Shown here: positions 62,200-64,000 of the stretch, piece by piece
Layout of the letters: every line of letters starts with the position of its first letter
Position numbering within the stretch: the stretch's first letter is position 1
NCBI GenBank assembly: GCA_002255955.1
Contig: NKIM01000015.1
Coordinates: 48,283 to 112,282, forward strand
Direction of reading: 5' to 3'
DNA from: Burkholderiales bacterium PBB2
GTDB taxonomy: Bacteria > Pseudomonadota > Gammaproteobacteria > Burkholderiales > Burkholderiaceae_C
DNA length: 64,000 bases
Notes under the pieces: generated by a model
Seen by the model: the letters and a program-made list of their open reading frames with translations, nothing else
Databases searched by the model: none
Told to the model about the DNA's origin: nothing
Program-made: the position numbers and the translations under genes

Positions 62200-62527
62200 A
62201 CCAGTTTTCATATGGTGAACTTCATGCATGTTGCGCCGCCGCAAAATTTCTCATGATGGTGAAATGCTTTTCACGATCAGAAATTCAAAACTTAAGTCAT
62301 TGAATTTTATGAATAAAAAATTAAGTCTTATATAAGACATAAGTGTTCCGCAAGGCGGCTCGGAGGACTAATCTTGAGCCCAACAAAGCTTCTTCTTTGT
62401 TCGGCCCCTTCAGCCGCAGGACCTGGATGCCAAACCCAACCCGGTCCCGACGCTGAAATCGGCGCCAGCAGATCAGGCCTTGGTTTCCAAGTTTCGATAT
62501 CGCACCACCCACTTGCAGGAGCACACC
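62200..62527 (+). promoter_or_regulatory. AT-rich control region of aceA
   Basis: This stretch is much richer in A and T than the rest of the window. It holds a perfect 14-bp palindrome GTCTTATATAAGAC (62325-62338), an inverted repeat GTGAAA-N4-TTTCAC (62259-62274), and TTCA-N4-TGAA (62207-62218) sharing the half site TGGTGAA. The long leader (about 190 bp from the palindrome to the ATG) has no gene. Binding by one or two transcription factors is likely; which ones is unknown. Confidence 0.6.
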
Positions 62528-63841
62528 ATGAGCATCGCCACCCGTGAACAGCAAATCGCCGCCCTCGAAAAAGACTGGGCCGAGAACCCGCGCTGGAAGG
62601 GCATCAAGCGCGGCTACACCGCCGCCGATGTCGTGCGCCTGCGCGGCTCGCTGCAGATCGAACACACCCTGGCCAAGCGCGGCGCCGAGAAGCTCTGGGG
62701 CCTGGTCAACACCGAGCCCTTCGTCAACTCCCTGGGCGCCCTGACCGGCAACCAGGCCATGCAGCAGGTCAAGGCCGGCCTCAAGGCCATCTACCTGTCG
62801 GGCTGGCAGGTTGCCGGTGACGCCAACAGCAATGGCGAGATGTATCCCGACCAGTCGCTGTACTCGGTCGACTCGGTGCCCAAGGTCGTCAAGAAGATCA
62901 ACGCCACCTTTGCCCGCGCCGACCAGATCCAATGGAGCGAAGGCAAGAACCCCAGCGACCCGGACTACCGCGACTACTTCGCCCCCATCGTGGCCGATGC
63001 TGAAGCCGGTTTCGGCGGCGTGTTGAATGCCTTCGAGCTGATGAAGGCCATGATCGAGGCCGGCGCCGCTGGCGTGCACTTCGAAGACCAACTGGCTGCT
63101 GCCAAGAAATGCGGCCACATGGGCGGCAAGGTGCTGGTGCCCACCCGTGAGGCCGTGGCCAAGCTGGTCGCCGCCCGCCTGGCAGCCGATGTGATGGGCA
63201 CGCCCACCGTGCTGCTGGCCCGCACAGATGCCGAAGCCGGCGATCTGGTCACCAGCGACATCGACGACAACGACAAGCCCTTCTGCACCGGTGAGCGCAC
63301 CGTCGAAGGCTTTTTCCGCACCAAGAACGGCCTGGACCAAGCCATCAGCCGCGGCCTGGCTTATGCCCCTTACGCCGACATGATCTGGTGCGAAACCGGC
63401 AAGCCCGACCTGGCCTTCGCCAAGGCCTTCGCCGACGCCATCCACGCCAAGTTCCCGGGCAAGCTGCTGGCCTACAACTGCTCGCCGTCCTTCAACTGGA
63501 AGAAGAACCTGGACGACGCCACCATCGCCAAGTTCCAGCGCGAGCTGGGAGCCATGGGCTACAAGTACCAGTTCATCACCTTGGCCGGCTTCCACAGCCT
63601 GAACTACAGCATGTTCAACCTGGCCTACGGCTACGCTCGCAACAATATGAGCGCGTTCGTGGAACTGCAGGAAGCTGAGTTCGCCGCCGCTGAAAAGGGC
63701 TTCACCGCCGTCAAGCACCAGCGCGAAGTCGGCACCGGCTACTTCGACGCCGTGACCACCACCATCGAACGCGACGCCTCCACCGCCGCGCTCAAGGGCT
63801 CCACCGAAGACGAACAGTTCTTCGAAGCCAAGCACGGCTGA
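62528..63841 (+). CDS. aceA: Isocitrate lyase
   Basis: 437 aa from ATG 62528 with AGGAG 7 bp before it. First enzyme of the glyoxylate shunt: cuts isocitrate to glyoxylate and succinate, so the cell can grow on acetate or fatty acids. Marks: [37 protein letters not shown] (metal-binding), and the catalytic loop with [14 protein letters not shown] (K-K-C-G-H). It also has [19 protein letters not shown] near the C-terminus. Malate synthase is not in the window. Confidence 0.97.
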   Translation: MSIATREQQIAALEKDWAENPRWKGIKRGYTAADVVRLRGSLQIEHTLAKRGAEKLWGLVNTEPFVNSLGALTGNQAMQQVKAGLKAIYLSGWQVAGDANSNGEMYPDQSLYSVDSVPKVVKKINATFARADQIQWSEGKNPSDPDYRDYFAPIVADAEAGFGGVLNAFELMKAMIEAGAAGVHFEDQLAAAKKCGHMGGKVLVPTREAVAKLVAARLAADVMGTPTVLLARTDAEAGDLVTSDIDDNDKPFCTGERTVEGFFRTKNGLDQAISRGLAYAPYADMIWCETGKPDLAFAKAFADAIHAKFPGKLLAYNCSPSFNWKKNLDDATIAKFQRELGAMGYKYQFITLAGFHSLNYSMFNLAYGYARNNMSAFVELQEAEFAAAEKGFTAVKHQREVGTGYFDAVTTTIERDASTAALKGSTEDEQFFEAKHG

Positions 63842-63868
63842 TCTCTCTGATCGCGCCCTGAACGGCAG

Positions 63869-63900
63869 GCCCGGCTCCCACGAGGAGACCGGGCTTTTTT
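63869..63900 (+). terminator. Rho-independent terminator of aceA
   Basis: Stem GCCCGG/CCGGGC with inner CTCC/GGAG pairing and one bulge, then TTTTTT, 28 bp after the stop. Confidence 0.9.
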
Positions 63901-63904
63901 GTTG

Positions 63905-64000
63905 TTAGCTGCTTGGCCTGACTGTTCTCGGCACGAAGCAGTCCTTGGGTTGCTTGTTGATCGGGCCGACTGGGCGCTCTGCTCCGTTCATGTCCCCCGG
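63905..64000 (-). CDS. Possible C-terminal end of a gene cut by the window edge
   Basis: An open frame of 31 codons plus TAA (63907-63905) enters from the right edge and ends SS-stop. Its third positions lean towards G and C, as in host genes, but the peptide (KQPKDCFVPRTV) resembles nothing I know. Weak call. Confidence 0.2.
   Translation of the reverse strand, partial: PGDMNGAERPVGPINKQPKDCFVPRTVRPSS

Overview
The window is GC-rich chromosomal DNA, densely packed with short intergenic gaps. It looks like a betaproteobacterium of the order Burkholderiales, plausibly the Roseateles/Rubrivivax/Leptothrix group. This is inferred from gene content: a Bug-family (TctC) solute-binding protein, a PEP-CTERM protein, long PstA/PstC forms, a MutL with an endonuclease motif, and a LivM-LivG fusion. 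No rRNA, tRNA, CRISPR array or insertion sequence was recognised.

Layout. 1-11 kb: the start of a PAS chemoreceptor and xth, then a complete phosphate-starvation locus on the minus strand (pstS, a lipoprotein gene, pstC, pstA, pstB, phoU, phoB, phoR) behind a Pho box. 11-18 kb: a DUF4337 gene, folA-thyA, a TPR-GGDEF-EAL protein and an MsbA-like ABC exporter. 18-23.3 kb: a marR gene with a strong and apparently leaderless promoter, followed by an outer-membrane factor, an EmrA-like adaptor and an EmrB-like pump.

24.1-27.3 kb is the most unusual region. Six small minus-strand genes with visibly lower GC are separated by five intact attC recombination sites (inverse core RYYYAAC, core GTTRRRY, folded inverted repeat between). 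A sixth attC, cut in half, lies at the downstream end, and a lone core site lies at the upstream end. No integron integrase gene is present. This is an integron cassette array without an integrase (a CALIN or a remnant sedentary integron). Cargo: a membrane protein, a HEPN-like protein, an EF-Tu domain III-like protein, a GNAT acetyltransferase and two exported proteins of unknown function.

27.6-41 kb: acetyl-CoA hydrolase/transferase, a diguanylate cyclase, an AttEFGH-like ABC system with a lipocalin-like partner, miaA, a pseudouridine synthase with a very long RG-rich tail, mutL and an alpha/beta hydrolase. 41-47 kb: a DedA protein and a branched-chain amino-acid ABC transporter (livK-livH-livMG-livF). 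47-50.7 kb: two glycosyltransferases and a PEP-CTERM protein behind a sigma-54-type promoter. 50.8-59 kb: amiC-tsaE, queG, an AEC transporter, a chalcone-isomerase-like protein, a TctC protein, xerD, an Lrp regulator and marC. 59-64 kb: a large TonB-dependent receptor and isocitrate lyase (aceA) with an AT-rich, palindrome-bearing control region.

Functions were assigned by reading translated proteins and motifs; no database search was run. Start codons were chosen from ribosome-binding sites, signal peptides, overlaps and family length, and doubtful ones are stated.
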